Position numbers and translations under genes: made by a program
Origin: Caballeronia jiangsuensis
GTDB lineage: Bacteria; Pseudomonadota; Gammaproteobacteria; Burkholderiales; Burkholderiaceae
Assembly (NCBI GenBank): GCA_000648925.1
Contig: JFHF01000001.1
Location: 372,001-436,000, forward strand
DNA: 64,000 nt
Direction of reading: 5' to 3'
Notes under the pieces: model-generated
What the model saw: only the letters and a program-made list of their open reading frames with translations
Database searches by the model: none
Told to the model about the DNA's origin: nothing
Part shown: piece by piece, positions 47,708-57,584 of the stretch
How positions within the stretch are numbered: the stretch's first letter is position 1
Layout of the letters: each line of letters begins with the position of its first letter

Positions 47708-48628
47708 TTAAACCTTCGCGAGCCAGCTCGCGTATTTCTCGTTCTTGCCGCCGACGACGTCGAAGAACGCGCTTTGCAGCTTTTCCGTGATCGGGCCGCG
47801 CGAGCCGGAGCCGATGGTGCGGTTGTCGAGCTCGCGGATCGGCGTGACTTCGGCGGCGGTGCCGGTGAAGAACGCTTCGTCGCAGGTGTAGACCTCGTCG
47901 CGGGTGATGCGCTTTTCGATGACCGGGATGCCGAAATCGCGCGCGAGCGTGATGACGGTGTCGCGCGTGATGCCGTCGAGGCACGACGCGAGATCAGGCG
48001 TGTAGATCTTGCCGTTGTTCACGAGGAAGAAGTTCTCGCCGGAGCCTTCGGACACGTAACCGTCGACGTCCAGCAGCAGGGCTTCGTCGTAACCGTCGGC
48101 GACGGCTTCCTGATTCGCGAGAATCGAGTTCACGTACCAGCCGGACGCCTTCGCGCGGACCATCGACACGTTCACATGATGGCGCGTGAACGACGACGTC
48201 TTCACGCGGATGCCCTTCGCGAGGCCGTCTTCACCGAGGTACGCGCCCCACGGCCAAGCGGCGATGGCCACGTGGATCGTATTGCCCTTGGCCGAAACGC
48301 CGAGCTTTTCCGAGCCTACCCAGATGATCGGGCGGATGTAGCAGCTTTCCAGATCGTTCGCCTTCACGACTTCCAGTTGCGCGGCTTCGAGCGTGGCGGC
48401 ATCGAACGGGACGTCCATCTGGAAGATCTTCGCCGAGTTCAGCAGGCGCTTCGTGTGTTCTTTCAGGCGGAAGATGGCCGTGCCCTGCGCGGTCTTGTAC
48501 GCGCGCACGCCTTCGAAAACGCCCATGCCGTAGTGCAACGTGTGCGTCAGAACGTGGATCTTGGCATCACGCCAGTCGATCAGCTTGCCATCCATCCAGA
48601 TCTTGCCGTCGCGGTCGGCCATTGACAT
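47708..48628 (-). CDS. ilvE: Branched-chain amino acid aminotransferase
   Basis: A 306-residue class IV PLP aminotransferase that carries out the last step of leucine, isoleucine and valine synthesis. It has IWMDGKLIDWRDAKIHVLTHTLHYGMGVFEGVRAY, the PLP lysine near VRAKASGWYVNSILANQEA and EALLLDVDGYVSEGSGENFFLV, with TCDEAFFTGTAAEVTPI. I choose ATG 48628 (MSMADRDG) because AGGAGAA lies 6 bases upstream. MADRDG (48622) is in frame but has no such site. It diverges from the AzlCD exporter, which fits shared branched-chain amino acid control. Confidence 0.96.
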   Translation of the reverse strand: MSMADRDGKIWMDGKLIDWRDAKIHVLTHTLHYGMGVFEGVRAYKTAQGTAIFRLKEHTKRLLNSAKIFQMDVPFDAATLEAAQLEVVKANDLESCYIRPIIWVGSEKLGVSAKGNTIHVAIAAWPWGAYLGEDGLAKGIRVKTSSFTRHHVNVSMVRAKASGWYVNSILANQEAVADGYDEALLLDVDGYVSEGSGENFFLVNNGKIYTPDLASCLDGITRDTVITLARDFGIPVIEKRITRDEVYTCDEAFFTGTAAEVTPIRELDNRTIGSGSRGPITEKLQSAFFDVVGGKNEKYASWLAKV

Positions 48629-48823
48629 ACGGTTCTCCTAGCTGTCTCGGTTCAAGTGGGTTTCGGCAGGCCGCCCGCGTTCTGAAGGGGCAGCGGCGCC
48701 CGGCGCGCTTTCTTGCGTGGATTCCTTGGGGAAGACGCGCGGCGAGGGCGCAAAGGCAGCGAAAGACCGTCATTTTAGCGTCTTTTCGCGACGAAACCGA
48801 TCTTGGAGCGCCTTTCACGACGC

Positions 48824-48873
48824 TATAATTTGCCTTTCGCCGTCCGCTGAAAAAAAAGCGGAACGAAACGGCG
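48824..48873 (+). promoter_or_regulatory. azlCD promoter and structured leader
   Basis: TATAAT at 48824-48829 is a perfect -10, with TTGGAG (48803) or TCTTGG (48801) as weak -35 candidates. Downstream in the presumed leader is a nested hairpin: CGCCGT (48838-48843) with ACGGCG (48868-48873), enclosing TCCGCT (48843-48848) with AGCGGA (48857-48862) around an A-rich loop. It lies about 66 bases before the azlC ATG. The rest of the 310-base divergent region shows nothing else I can support. Confidence 0.55.
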
Positions 48874-48938
48874 AAGCTCACCATTTCCGATTTTCCCGGT
48901 TTTTCCCGATCCATCGCGCAATCGATCGAGGCCGCGCA

Positions 48939-49745
48939 ATGGCATCACGGGTTGTCCTGTTCGCCTCGCATTCGCTCATGCTCGACCGGCTGTCCGACAC
49001 GAATCGCCGCGCGTTTTTCGAGGGCGTGCGCACCTTCTCGCCCGCCGTCCTGGCGACGTTCTCCTGGGGTCTCGTGACCGGCATCGCGATGACGAAGTCC
49101 GTGCTCACCGTGCCGCAGGCGCTCGGCATGTCGTTCGCGGTGTACGCGGGCTCGTCGCAACTCGCGGTGCTGCCGCTCTTCGCCGCGAAGCTGCCGCTCT
49201 GGACCATTCTCCTGACCGCCGCGATGGTCAACCTGCGCTTCGTCATCTTCAGCGCGGGGCTCGCGCCGCATTTCTCCTATCTGCCGCTCAAGCGCCGTCT
49301 GCTGCTCGGCTATTTCAACGGCGACATCATCTATCTGATGTTTTCGAAGCGGAATTTTCCGGTCGGCTGGCAGCCCGGCAAGGAAGGGTTCTTCTGGGGG
49401 CTGGCGGTGTCGAGCTGGCTGTCGTGGCAAAGCTCGTCGGTGATCGGGATTCTGCTCGCGAGCCTGATTCCCGATAACTGGGGCCTCGAACTCGCGGGCA
49501 CGCTCGCGCTGATTCCGCTCATCGTTTCGGCGATCGCCACGCGCTCGACGCTCGCGGCCGTCGCCGTCGCCAGTGTGGTCGCGCTGCTGGCGTTCGATCT
49601 GCCATATCGCTTCGGCCTGCCGCTCGCGGTGTTCGCGGCGCTGTTCGCGGGTACGCTCGCGGACGTGATCGCAGAGCGCACCGGGCCGAAGCCCGTCGCC
49701 GGCGACAAGGACGACAAGCCCGCCGCGACGAGGCCTCTCCGATGA
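48939..49745 (+). CDS. azlC: Branched-chain amino acid exporter large subunit AzlC
   Basis: A 268-residue membrane protein of the AzlC family, which works with AzlD to export branched-chain amino acids or related compounds. About eight hydrophobic segments occur, with the early motif GVRTFSPAVLATFSWGLVTGIAM and MTKSVLTVPQALGMSFAVYAGSSQL. I start at MASRVVLF (48939) with GAGG 8 bases upstream. The ATG at 48978 (MLDRLSDTN) is another possibility. The azlD start overlaps the azlC stop by four bases (ATGA). Its divergent neighbour is ilvE. Confidence 0.88.
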   Translation: MASRVVLFASHSLMLDRLSDTNRRAFFEGVRTFSPAVLATFSWGLVTGIAMTKSVLTVPQALGMSFAVYAGSSQLAVLPLFAAKLPLWTILLTAAMVNLRFVIFSAGLAPHFSYLPLKRRLLLGYFNGDIIYLMFSKRNFPVGWQPGKEGFFWGLAVSSWLSWQSSSVIGILLASLIPDNWGLELAGTLALIPLIVSAIATRSTLAAVAVASVVALLAFDLPYRFGLPLAVFAALFAGTLADVIAERTGPKPVAGDKDDKPAATRPLR

Positions 49746-50065
49746 GCGCGCTGCACGTCTGGCTCGCGATTCTCGGCATGGGCCTTGTCACCGCCGTGAC
49801 GCGCGCGCTCTTTCTGATCGGCGGCGAGCGCATGGTGCTGGCGCCGCGCGTGCAGCGCGTGCTGCGCTACGCGCCCGCCGCAGCGCTCGCGGGCGTCGTC
49901 GTGCCGGATCTGCTGGAGACGTCCACGGGCATTTCGCTCGCGCTGTCGAACCATGCGCTGTGGGCGTCGGCGGCCGGGCTCGCATACTACTTGTGGCGGC
50001 GCGGCATGATGGGCACGATCGCCGTCGGCATGCTCGTGTTCACGTTGCTGCGGCTCGCGGCGTGA
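49742..50065 (+). CDS. azlD: AzlD small subunit of branched-chain amino acid exporter
   Basis: A 107-residue protein with four hydrophobic segments (LHVWLAILGMGLVTAVTRALFL, VQRVLRYAPAAALAGVVVPDLL, and others), the AzlD pattern. It overlaps azlC by four bases, the usual sign of translational coupling. The pair forms a two-component exporter in the inner membrane. The substrate is inferred from the family and from the nearby ilvE gene. Confidence 0.88.
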   Translation: MSALHVWLAILGMGLVTAVTRALFLIGGERMVLAPRVQRVLRYAPAAALAGVVVPDLLETSTGISLALSNHALWASAAGLAYYLWRRGMMGTIAVGMLVFTLLRLAA

Positions 50066-50459
50066 AGTCGCCGCGCGTGATGAACGCGTCGTCGCCAAAT
50101 ACGCGTCATCAACGATTGCCCGCTAAAAGGCGTCAAGGCGATCGGTTAAAATGATGGTCTTTCCCGAGTGAGCGAGGTCGAAAGTGTGTCCGGCAGTCAC
50201 CGCGCTACGATTTTCCAATCCGCCGCTCCCGGCTGCGTCGCTGCTCCCGAGCGCGTCTCGCGCGCATCTCCGGATTCATCTGTCCGATCCCTTTCTCCCG
50301 CTTCCGGCACGCGCGTTCGGCTTTACCGCGCGGCCTTCGCCTCCAGCCTGACCCGCGCGCGAGCCGTCCTGCCCGGCGGCCCGCACGCGGCGACTCCACG
50401 AACCGGCCGCCCCGACGGCCGTCCCCGCCCGAACCGCTTCTTTACCTACGTTGACTCCC
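50066..50459. other. Region between azlD and pgk
   Basis: A 394-base region holding the presumed pgk promoter. TAAAAT at 50147-50152 is a possible -10 without a clear -35 (TTGCCC at 50116 is 25 bases away). Two long open frames, one on each strand, run out of frame into pgk and have no family resemblance. I see no gene. Confidence 0.5.
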
Positions 50460-51650
50460 ATGACGAAAGTACTGCGTTTCACCGATCTGATCGCCGAAGG
50501 CAAAGTCTCCGGCAAGCGTGTGTTCATCCGCGCGGATCTCAACGTGCCGCAAGACGATAACGGCAACATCACCGAAGACACGCGCGTGCGCGCCTCCGTC
50601 CCGGCGATCAAGGCCGCCCTCGATGCGGGCGCGGCCGTGATGGTCACGTCCCACCTGGGCCGTCCGACCGAAGGCCAGTTCAAGCCGGAAGACTCGCTCG
50701 CGCCGGTCGCCGCGCGTCTGTCGGAACTGCTCGGGCGCGACGTGCCGCTCGTCGCCGACTGGGTCGACGGCGTTCAGGTCCAGCCGGGCAACGTCGTGCT
50801 GCTGGAAAACTGCCGCTGCAACAAGGGCGAGAAAAAGAACGACGACGGCCTCGCGCAAAAAATGGCGAAGCTCTGCGACGTCTACGTGAACGACGCGTTC
50901 GGCACCGCGCACCGCGCCGAAGCCACGACGCACGGCATCGCGAAGTACGCGCCTGTCGCGTGCGCGGGCCCGCTGCTCGCCGCCGAACTCGACGCGCTCG
51001 GCAAGGCGCTCGGCAACCCGAAGCGTCCGCTGGTCGCGATCGTCGCGGGCTCGAAGGTGTCGACCAAGCTCACCATTCTGAAGTCGCTCGCCGAGAAGGT
51101 CGATCAGCTGATCGTCGGCGGCGGCATCGCGAATACGTTCATGCTGGCGTCGGGTCTCAAGATCGGCAAGTCGCTCGCGGAAGCCGATCTCGTCGACGAA
51201 GCGAAGGAAATCATCGAGCAGGCGCGCACGCGCGGCGCATCGGTGCCGATTCCGAGCGATGTCGTGACGGCGAAGGAATTCGCGCCGACCGCGAAGGCGG
51301 AAATCAAGCCCGTCGCGGATGTCGCCGACGACGACCTGATCCTCGACATCGGCCCGGACACCGCCAAGGCGCTCGCGGCGCAGCTCGAAACGGCCGGCAC
51401 GATCGTCTGGAACGGCCCGGTCGGCGTGTTCGAGTTCGACCAGTTCGGCAACGGCACGAAGACGCTCGCGCAGGCGATCGCCAGTTCGTCGGCGTTCTCG
51501 ATCGCGGGCGGCGGCGACACGCTCGCGGCCATCGCGAAGTACAACATCGCCGACAAGGTGAGCTACATCTCGACCGGCGGCGGCGCGTTCCTGGAGTTCC
51601 TGGAAGGCAAGACGCTGCCCGCGGTGGAAGTGCTCGAGTCGCGGGCTTAA
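50460..51650 (+). CDS. pgk: Phosphoglycerate kinase
   Basis: A 396-residue glycolytic enzyme converting 1,3-bisphosphoglycerate and ADP to 3-phosphoglycerate and ATP. Family motifs are present: [50 protein letters not shown] and the C-terminal GGGDTLAAI with [15 protein letters not shown] start at ATG 50460. An earlier in-frame TTG at 50451 is not needed. It heads the pgk-pyk-fba stretch of lower glycolysis. Confidence 0.97.
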   Translation: MTKVLRFTDLIAEGKVSGKRVFIRADLNVPQDDNGNITEDTRVRASVPAIKAALDAGAAVMVTSHLGRPTEGQFKPEDSLAPVAARLSELLGRDVPLVADWVDGVQVQPGNVVLLENCRCNKGEKKNDDGLAQKMAKLCDVYVNDAFGTAHRAEATTHGIAKYAPVACAGPLLAAELDALGKALGNPKRPLVAIVAGSKVSTKLTILKSLAEKVDQLIVGGGIANTFMLASGLKIGKSLAEADLVDEAKEIIEQARTRGASVPIPSDVVTAKEFAPTAKAEIKPVADVADDDLILDIGPDTAKALAAQLETAGTIVWNGPVGVFEFDQFGNGTKTLAQAIASSSAFSIAGGGDTLAAIAKYNIADKVSYISTGGGAFLEFLEGKTLPAVEVLESRA

Positions 51651-51654
51651 GGCG

Positions 51655-52020
51655 TTGACGGCCCGAAGCAATCCGGCGAAAGCAGGAAAGAAGGGCGCGC
51701 AAGCAGCCGGCGGCGCGCAAGACGAAGTGACGCAGGACGTGATCGACAGCGGCGCGCTCGATGCCGCCGCTGAAGCAGCCCTGGCGATCGCGGAAGCGGC
51801 TCAACCCGATCAGACATCACCCGAAGGCGAAGCCGCGGCCGCAGTGCCGCGGACGCCTCCGGTCATCATCGGCGGCCCGCCCGCCCATGCCCTGAAAGAA
51901 ATCGACAAAGCGACGCCGGCACGATCCGGCGCGCGCGCGCAACCGGTGAGCAACACCTCGCCGCAAGCGCAACGTGCTCGCAGCGTAGTTACGGGCGATC
52001 CTACTGAGACGAGGAATTCC
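51655..52020 (+). other. Open frame fused in frame to the front of pyk
   Basis: From TTG 51655, four bases after the pgk stop, to the pyk ATG at 52021 there is no stop in the pyk frame. The 122 codons have a coding-like third-position GC bias up to about 51965 and a natural-looking product (TARSNPAKAGKKGAQAAGG, then an acidic Ala/Asp/Glu-rich middle and PVIIGGPPAHAL). The last ~15 codons look like leader sequence, with AGGA before the ATG. It may be a real low-complexity extension of Pyk, a remnant of a separate gene, or chance. No confident ribosome-binding site is seen for TTG. Confidence 0.35.
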
Positions 52021-53457
52021 ATGCATCGCGCTACAAAGATTGTTGCCACCATCGGCCCGGCTTCCACGAGCCCTGACATCCTGCTGCAAATGCTGCAGGC
52101 GGGTCTCGACGTCGTACGTTTCAACTTCTCGCACGGCACCGCCGACGACCACCGCCAGCGCGCCGAAATCGTCCGCGAGGCGGCGCGTCAGGTGGGCCGC
52201 GAAGTCGCGATCATGGCGGACCTGCAAGGCCCGAAGATCCGCGTCGGCAAGTTCGAGAACAACAAGACGATGCTCGTCGCGGGCAATCCGTTCATCCTCG
52301 ACGCCAACTGTCCGCTCGGCAATAACGAGCGCTGCGGCCTCGACTACAAGGATCTGCCGCGCGATCTGCGCGCGGGCGACGTGCTGCTGCTCAACGACGG
52401 TCTGATCGTGCTCGACGTGACGCGCGTGATCGGCGAGGAAATCCACACGACGGTGAAGGTCGGTGGCGAGCTCTCGAACAACAAGGGCATCAACCGCCAG
52501 GGCGGCGGCCTCACCGCGCCCGCGCTGACCGAGAAGGACATGGAGGACATCAAGACGGCGATGTCGCTCGGCGCGGACTTCGTGGCGGTGTCGTTCCCGA
52601 AGAACGCAACCGACATGGAAATGGCGCGTCAGCTCGCGAACATCGCGGGCGCGCCGTACGGCATCAAGCCGAAGATGATCGCGAAGATCGAGCGCGCCGA
52701 AGCGATTCCGGCGTTGCAGGGCATTCTCGACGCATCGGACGGCATCATGGTCGCGCGCGGCGATCTCGCCGTGGAAGTGGGCAACGCGGCGGTGCCGGCG
52801 CTGCAAAAACGCATGATCCGCATGGCGCGCGAGTCGAACAAGCTCGTGATCACCGCCACGCAGATGATGGAATCGATGATCCACGCGCCCGTGCCGACGC
52901 GCGCGGAAGTGTCGGACGTGGCGAACGCCGTGCTCGACGGCACCGATGCCGTGATGCTTTCCGCCGAAACCGCGGCGGGCAAGTATCCGGTGACGACCAT
53001 CGAAACGATGGCCGCCATCTGCGTCGAAGCGGAGAAGTCGGAAGAGTCGCAGCTCGATCGCGATTTCCTCGACCGCACGTTCACGCGCATCGACCAGTCC
53101 ATCGCGATGGGCGCGCTCTTCACCGCGTATCACCTGGGCGCGAAGGCCGTGGTCGCGCTGACCGAATCCGGCTCGACCGCGCTGTGGATGTCGCGTCACT
53201 GGACCCACGTGCCGATTTTCGCGCTGACGCCGCGCGTGTCGAGCGAGCGCACGATGTCGCTGTACCGCAACGTGACGCCGCTGCACGTCGATACCAACAT
53301 GGACCGCGACACCGCGCTGAATCAGGCGCTCGAAGTGGTCGTGTCGAAGGGCTACGCGGCGCGCGGCGACATGGTCGTGCTCACCGTCGGCGAGCCGATG
53401 GGTCAGGCGGGCGGCACCAACACGCTGAAGATCGTGCGTGTGGGCGACCACTTCTAA
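52021..53457 (+). CDS. pyk: Pyruvate kinase
   Basis: A 478-residue glycolytic enzyme (phosphoenolpyruvate plus ADP to pyruvate plus ATP). The normal start is MHRATKIVATIGPAS. Conserved segments include RFNFSHGTADDH, the metal-binding and lysine catalytic region KIERAEAIPALQGILDASDGIMVARGDLAVEVG, and MESMIHAPVPTRAEVSDVANAVLDGTDAVMLSAETA. ATG 52021 is preceded by AGGAA. The length matches the usual pyruvate kinase. An open frame upstream continues without a stop (see separate entry). pgk lies upstream and fba downstream. Confidence 0.95.
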   Translation: MHRATKIVATIGPASTSPDILLQMLQAGLDVVRFNFSHGTADDHRQRAEIVREAARQVGREVAIMADLQGPKIRVGKFENNKTMLVAGNPFILDANCPLGNNERCGLDYKDLPRDLRAGDVLLLNDGLIVLDVTRVIGEEIHTTVKVGGELSNNKGINRQGGGLTAPALTEKDMEDIKTAMSLGADFVAVSFPKNATDMEMARQLANIAGAPYGIKPKMIAKIERAEAIPALQGILDASDGIMVARGDLAVEVGNAAVPALQKRMIRMARESNKLVITATQMMESMIHAPVPTRAEVSDVANAVLDGTDAVMLSAETAAGKYPVTTIETMAAICVEAEKSEESQLDRDFLDRTFTRIDQSIAMGALFTAYHLGAKAVVALTESGSTALWMSRHWTHVPIFALTPRVSSERTMSLYRNVTPLHVDTNMDRDTALNQALEVVVSKGYAARGDMVVLTVGEPMGQAGGTNTLKIVRVGDHF

Positions 53458-53475
53458 GCGTATTCGGGAAGTCCG

Positions 53476-53508
53476 GAGCGCCCGCCGCGCGAGCAGCGGC
53501 GGGCGCTC
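53476..53508 (+). repeat. Strong hairpin between pyk and fba
   Basis: GAGCGCCCGCCGC (53476-53488) and GCGGCGGGCGCTC (53496-53508) are perfect 13-bp inverted arms around a 7-base loop. There is no T run, so it is not a standard terminator. It starts 19 bases after the pyk stop and could protect the pyk mRNA end or partly stop transcription before fba. Confidence 0.6.
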
Positions 53509-53631
53509 GCTCAAGCGCGCAAGACGACGCAGACCGATGCGTCAGTCCACGCAACGATAAAGCCGAAAACCGCCCGAGAGCGGAATCGAGCGCGCTGCAG
53601 AATTCGTTTCACATCATGGAGTTTCACCACA

Positions 53632-54696
53632 ATGCCTCTCGTATCAATGCGTCAACTGCTGGATCACGCGGCCGAACACGGCTACGGCCTCCCGGCATTC
53701 AACGTCAACAATCTGGAACAAGTGCAGGCGATCATGTCGGCCGCGAACGAAGTGAACGCGCCCGTCATCATGCAGGCGTCCGCCGGCGCGCGTAAGTACG
53801 CGGGCGAAGCGTTCCTGCGTCATCTGATCGAAGCGGCCGTCGAGTCGTATCCGCATATTCCGGTCGTGATGCATCAGGATCACGGCCAGTCGCCGGCCGT
53901 GTGCATGGCCGCGATCCGCTCCGGCTTCACCAGCGTGATGATGGACGGCTCGCTCGAAGCCGACGGCAAGACCGTCGCGTCGTACGAATACAACGTCGCG
54001 GTGTCGAAGCAGGTCGTGGAGTTCTCGCATTCGATCGGCGTCACCGTCGAAGCGGAGCTGGGCGTGCTCGGCTCGCTCGAAACGATGAAGGGCGACAAGG
54101 AAGACGGCCACGGCGCCGAAGGCACGATGACGCGCGAGCAGCTTCTCACCGATGTCGAGCAGGCCGCCGACTTCGTGAAGCAGACCCAGTGCGATGCGCT
54201 GGCGATCGCGATCGGCACGTCGCACGGCGCGTACAAGTTCTCGAAGAAGCCGACGGGCGATATCCTCGCCATCGACCGTATCCGCGAAATTCACCAGCGC
54301 ATTCCGAACACGCACCTCGTGATGCACGGTTCGTCGTCGGTGCCGCAGGAACTGCTGGCCGAGATCCGCGAATTCGGCGGCGACATGAAGGAAACCTACG
54401 GCGTGCCGGTCGAAGAGATTCAGGAAGGCATCAAGCACGGCGTGCGCAAGGTGAACATCGATACCGATCTGCGCCTCGCGATCACCGGCGCGATCCGCCG
54501 CTATCTGTTCGAAAATCCGTCGAAGTTCGATCCGCGCGACTACCTCAAGCCCGCGCGCGAAGCGGCGAAGGAAATCTGCCGTCAGCGCTACATGCAGTTC
54601 GGTTGCGAAGGCATGGCGGGCAAGATCAAGCCGGTTTCGCTCGACAAGATCGCCGAGAAGTACAAGTCCGGCGCGCTCGCGCAGATCGTCAAATGA
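53632..54696 (+). CDS. fba: Fructose-bisphosphate aldolase, class II
   Basis: A 354-residue zinc aldolase that cleaves fructose 1,6-bisphosphate. The start is [27 protein letters not shown]. Zinc-site histidines appear in [18 protein letters not shown], and the class II signatures [29 protein letters not shown] and HGSSSVPQE follow. A class II enzyme sequence type with [12 protein letters not shown] near the C terminus is seen. It lies 174 bases after pyk and is closed by a strong terminator. Confidence 0.97.
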   Translation: MPLVSMRQLLDHAAEHGYGLPAFNVNNLEQVQAIMSAANEVNAPVIMQASAGARKYAGEAFLRHLIEAAVESYPHIPVVMHQDHGQSPAVCMAAIRSGFTSVMMDGSLEADGKTVASYEYNVAVSKQVVEFSHSIGVTVEAELGVLGSLETMKGDKEDGHGAEGTMTREQLLTDVEQAADFVKQTQCDALAIAIGTSHGAYKFSKKPTGDILAIDRIREIHQRIPNTHLVMHGSSSVPQELLAEIREFGGDMKETYGVPVEEIQEGIKHGVRKVNIDTDLRLAITGAIRRYLFENPSKFDPRDYLKPAREAAKEICRQRYMQFGCEGMAGKIKPVSLDKIAEKYKSGALAQIVK

Positions 54697-54746
54697 GCGC
54701 GAAATAAGCCTGATCTGAGCCAGGCATTATTTGTAAAGTAAAATCA

Positions 54747-54782
54747 ACGGGTTCCGGGTTCGGAGCCCGTTCGCTTTTTTTC
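54747..54782 (+). terminator. Terminator after fba
   Basis: ACGGGTTCCG (54747-54756) and CGGAGCCCGT (54761-54770) form a 10-bp stem with one G-T pair and a GGTT loop, followed by TCGCTTTTTTT. It separates fba from the purC-purE-purK group. Confidence 0.82.
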
Positions 54783-54841
54783 TCTCTTTCCGCGCTCGAA
54801 GGCGAAGCGCGGCGTTCACCATTTCAGAACCCTTCCGGTAC

Positions 54842-55738
54842 ATGACGATGTCCACGCTATACGAATCCACGATCAAATCGCTGCCGCTGCTCGGCCGCGG
54901 CAAGGTCCGCGACAATTACGCAGTCGGTCAGGACAAGCTCCTGATCGTTACGACCGACCGCCTTTCCGCATTCGATGTCGTCATGGGCGAGCCGATTCCG
55001 AACAAGGGCCGCGTGCTCAACACGATGGCCGATTTCTGGTTCGAGAAGCTCGGTCACATCGTGCCGAACCACAACACGGGCATCGATCCTTCGACTGTCG
55101 TCGCCGCCGATGAAGTCGGGCAGGTGACGGGCCGCGCGGTCGTCGTGAAGCGGCTCGAACCGATTCTCGTCGAAGCGGTCGTGCGCGGCTATCTCGCGGG
55201 CAGCGGCTGGAAGGACTATCAGGCGACGGGCGCGGTGTGCGGCGTCGAGCTGCCGCCGGGCTTGCAGAACGCGCAGAAACTGCCCGAGCCTATTTTCACG
55301 CCCGCGGCGAAGGCCGAAATGGGTCATCACGACGAAAACATCACCTACGATGAGATGGAGCGCCGCATCGGCACGGAGCTGTCGGCGACGATCAAGCGCA
55401 TCTCCATCCAGTTGTACAAGGAAGCGGCCGAGTACGCGGCGACGCGCGGCATCATCATCGCGGATACGAAGTTCGAATTCGGCCTCGACAACAAGGGCGA
55501 GCTGTTCCTGATGGACGAAGTGCTGACCGCCGATTCGTCACGCTTCTGGCCCGCCGACGGTTATCAGGTCGGCACGAATCCGCCGTCCTTCGACAAGCAG
55601 TTCGTGCGCGACTGGCTCGAAACGCAACCGTGGAAGAAGGAGCCGCCCGCGCCGAAGCTGCCCGACGACGTGATCGCGAAGACGTCGGAAAAGTATCAGG
55701 AAGCGTTGCAGCGCCTCACGGGCAAGACTTTGTCGTAA
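54842..55738 (+). CDS. purC: Phosphoribosylaminoimidazole-succinocarboxamide synthase
   Basis: A 298-residue SAICAR synthase of purine synthesis. The core is [43 protein letters not shown], and the family signature [21 protein letters not shown] with [33 protein letters not shown]. The start may be ATG 54842 or 54848, as neither has a clear ribosome-binding site. It precedes purE and purK and probably shares their transcript. Confidence 0.95.
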   Translation: MTMSTLYESTIKSLPLLGRGKVRDNYAVGQDKLLIVTTDRLSAFDVVMGEPIPNKGRVLNTMADFWFEKLGHIVPNHNTGIDPSTVVAADEVGQVTGRAVVVKRLEPILVEAVVRGYLAGSGWKDYQATGAVCGVELPPGLQNAQKLPEPIFTPAAKAEMGHHDENITYDEMERRIGTELSATIKRISIQLYKEAAEYAATRGIIIADTKFEFGLDNKGELFLMDEVLTADSSRFWPADGYQVGTNPPSFDKQFVRDWLETQPWKKEPPAPKLPDDVIAKTSEKYQEALQRLTGKTLS

Positions 55739-55746
55739 TCCGATAT

Positions 55747-55769
55747 GTGCCGCTTCAGGGAAGCGGCAC
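55747..55769 (+). repeat. Hairpin between purC and purE
   Basis: GTGCCGCTTC (55747-55756) and GAAGCGGCAC (55760-55769) are a perfect 10-bp stem around an AGG loop. No T run follows and the purE ATG is 21 bases away. It may affect RNA stability or translation of purE rather than end transcription. Confidence 0.5.
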
Positions 55770-55790
55770 GCGCATTTCAAGGGAAAAGGA

Positions 55791-56312
55791 ATGAGCGAAG
55801 TACAGACCGGCGCCCACACGCATGAAGCGCCGCTCGTCGGCGTGTTGATGGGCTCCAGTTCCGACTGGGACGTGATGAAGCACGCCGTCGCGATGCTTCA
55901 GGAATTCGGCGTGCCGTACGAGGCGAAAGTCGTCTCGGCGCATCGCATGCCGGACGAGATGTTCGCCTACGCCGAAAGCGCGCGTGAGCGCGGCGTGCGC
56001 GCGATCATCGCGGGCGCGGGCGGCGCGGCGCATCTGCCGGGCATGCTGGCCGCGAAGACCACCGTGCCGGTGCTCGGCGTGCCGGTGGCGAGCAAGTATC
56101 TGAAGGGCGTCGATTCGCTGCACTCGATCGTGCAGATGCCCAAGGGCGTGCCGGTCGCGACCTTCGCCATCGGCGAGGCGGGCGCGGCGAACGCGGCGCT
56201 GTTCGCGGTGTCGATGTTGAGCGTCGCCGAGGCGAAATACGCCGACGCGCTGGCCGCTTTCCGTGTGAAGCAGAATCAGGCGGCGCGGGACATGGCGCTG
56301 CCGCCGCTTTGA
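55791..56312 (+). CDS. purE: N5-carboxyaminoimidazole ribonucleotide mutase
   Basis: A 173-residue PurE. The conserved stretches are [37 protein letters not shown] and [19 protein letters not shown], with catalytic histidine and substrate loop. It converts N5-CAIR (made by PurK) to CAIR. AGGGAAAAGGA lies just before the ATG. purK follows 66 bases later, so the usual PurE-PurK two-step route is present. Confidence 0.97.
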   Translation: MSEVQTGAHTHEAPLVGVLMGSSSDWDVMKHAVAMLQEFGVPYEAKVVSAHRMPDEMFAYAESARERGVRAIIAGAGGAAHLPGMLAAKTTVPVLGVPVASKYLKGVDSLHSIVQMPKGVPVATFAIGEAGAANAALFAVSMLSVAEAKYADALAAFRVKQNQAARDMALPPL

Positions 56313-56378
56313 TGACCCCGCGCGCGGACCGCGCGCCGCGCAATCGCTGATGCCCACAGCCAGCCACCCAAGCCCACG

Positions 56379-57566
56379 ATGAACCCACAAAATTCCCCGA
56401 TCTCTCCCATCCTGCCGGGCGCATGGCTCGGCATGGTCGGCGGTGGCCAGCTCGGCCGCATGTTCTGCTTCGCCGCGCAATCGATGGGCTATCGCGTCGC
56501 CGTCCTCGATCCTGACGAGACGAGCCCCGCCGGCGCCGTCGCGGATCGCCACATCCGCGCCGCCTACGACGACCGCGCCGCGCTCACCGAACTCGGCCGC
56601 CTGTGCGCGGCGGTATCGACGGAATTCGAGAACGTGCCGTCCGCGAGCCTCGAATTTCTCGCGTCGTGCACGTTCGTGAGTCCGGCTGCGGGCTGCGTCG
56701 CGATCGCGCAGGATCGCGTCGCGGAGAAGCGTTTCATCGCGGCGGCGGGCGTGCCGGTCGCGCCGCATGTCGTGATCGAATCGCCGCAGGCGCTCGCCGC
56801 GCTGCCCGACGAGAAAATCGCGGCGGTGCTGCCGGGCATTCTCAAAACCGCGCGTCTCGGCTACGACGGCAAGGGACAGGTCAGCGTGCGCAATGTCGCG
56901 GACGTGCGCAACGCGTATGCGTCGCTGTCGGGCGTGCCGTGCGTGCTCGAAAAACGCATGCCGCTCAAGTACGAAGTGTCCGTGCTGATCGCGCGCGGCG
57001 GCGACGGCAAGTCGGCGGTGTTCCCGCTCGCGCAGAACGTGCACGTGAACGGCATTCTCGCGAAGACGGTCGTGCCCGCGCCCGATGCGTCGGCATCGCT
57101 CGTCGCGCAGGCGCAGGACGCCGCGCTCACCATCGCCGCGAAGCTCGGCTATGTCGGCGTGCTGTGCGTCGAATTCTTCGTGCTGGAAGACGGCACGCTC
57201 ATCGCCAACGAAATGGCGCCGCGTCCGCACAATTCCGGCCACTACACGGTCGATGCCTGCGCCACGAGCCAGTTCGAGCAACAGGTCCGCGCGATGACCG
57301 GCATGCCGCTCGGCGATACGCGCCAGCATTCGCCCGCCGCGATGCTGAACCTGCTCGGCGATATCTGGTTCGACGGCGACAAGGCCCGCTCGCCCGCATG
57401 GACGGAAGTCGCGGCGATGCCGGCCGCGCGGCTGCATCTGTACGGCAAGGAAGATGCGCGCCGGGGTCGCAAGATGGGCCACATCAACTTCACGGCGGCG
57501 ACGCTCGAGGAAGCGCGCACGGCGGCGCGCGACTGCGCGCGCATGCTGCATATCCCGCTCGACTGA
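56379..57566 (+). CDS. purK: N5-carboxyaminoimidazole ribonucleotide synthase
   Basis: A 395-residue ATP-grasp enzyme that makes N5-CAIR from AIR, ATP and bicarbonate. It begins with [25 protein letters not shown], a PurK signature, then [26 protein letters not shown] and [31 protein letters not shown]. It lies downstream of purE, and its product is the PurE substrate. The gene ends 18 bases before the sua5-like gene. Confidence 0.96.
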   Translation: MNPQNSPISPILPGAWLGMVGGGQLGRMFCFAAQSMGYRVAVLDPDETSPAGAVADRHIRAAYDDRAALTELGRLCAAVSTEFENVPSASLEFLASCTFVSPAAGCVAIAQDRVAEKRFIAAAGVPVAPHVVIESPQALAALPDEKIAAVLPGILKTARLGYDGKGQVSVRNVADVRNAYASLSGVPCVLEKRMPLKYEVSVLIARGGDGKSAVFPLAQNVHVNGILAKTVVPAPDASASLVAQAQDAALTIAAKLGYVGVLCVEFFVLEDGTLIANEMAPRPHNSGHYTVDACATSQFEQQVRAMTGMPLGDTRQHSPAAMLNLLGDIWFDGDKARSPAWTEVAAMPAARLHLYGKEDARRGRKMGHINFTAATLEEARTAARDCARMLHIPLD

Positions 57567-57584
57567 GCCTTTGTAGTAGAAGCG

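Noticed and set aside
50168..50560. 130-codon open frame overlapping the pgk start
   Set aside because: It runs out of frame into pgk, has a Ser/Arg/Pro-rich product, and no ribosome-binding site.
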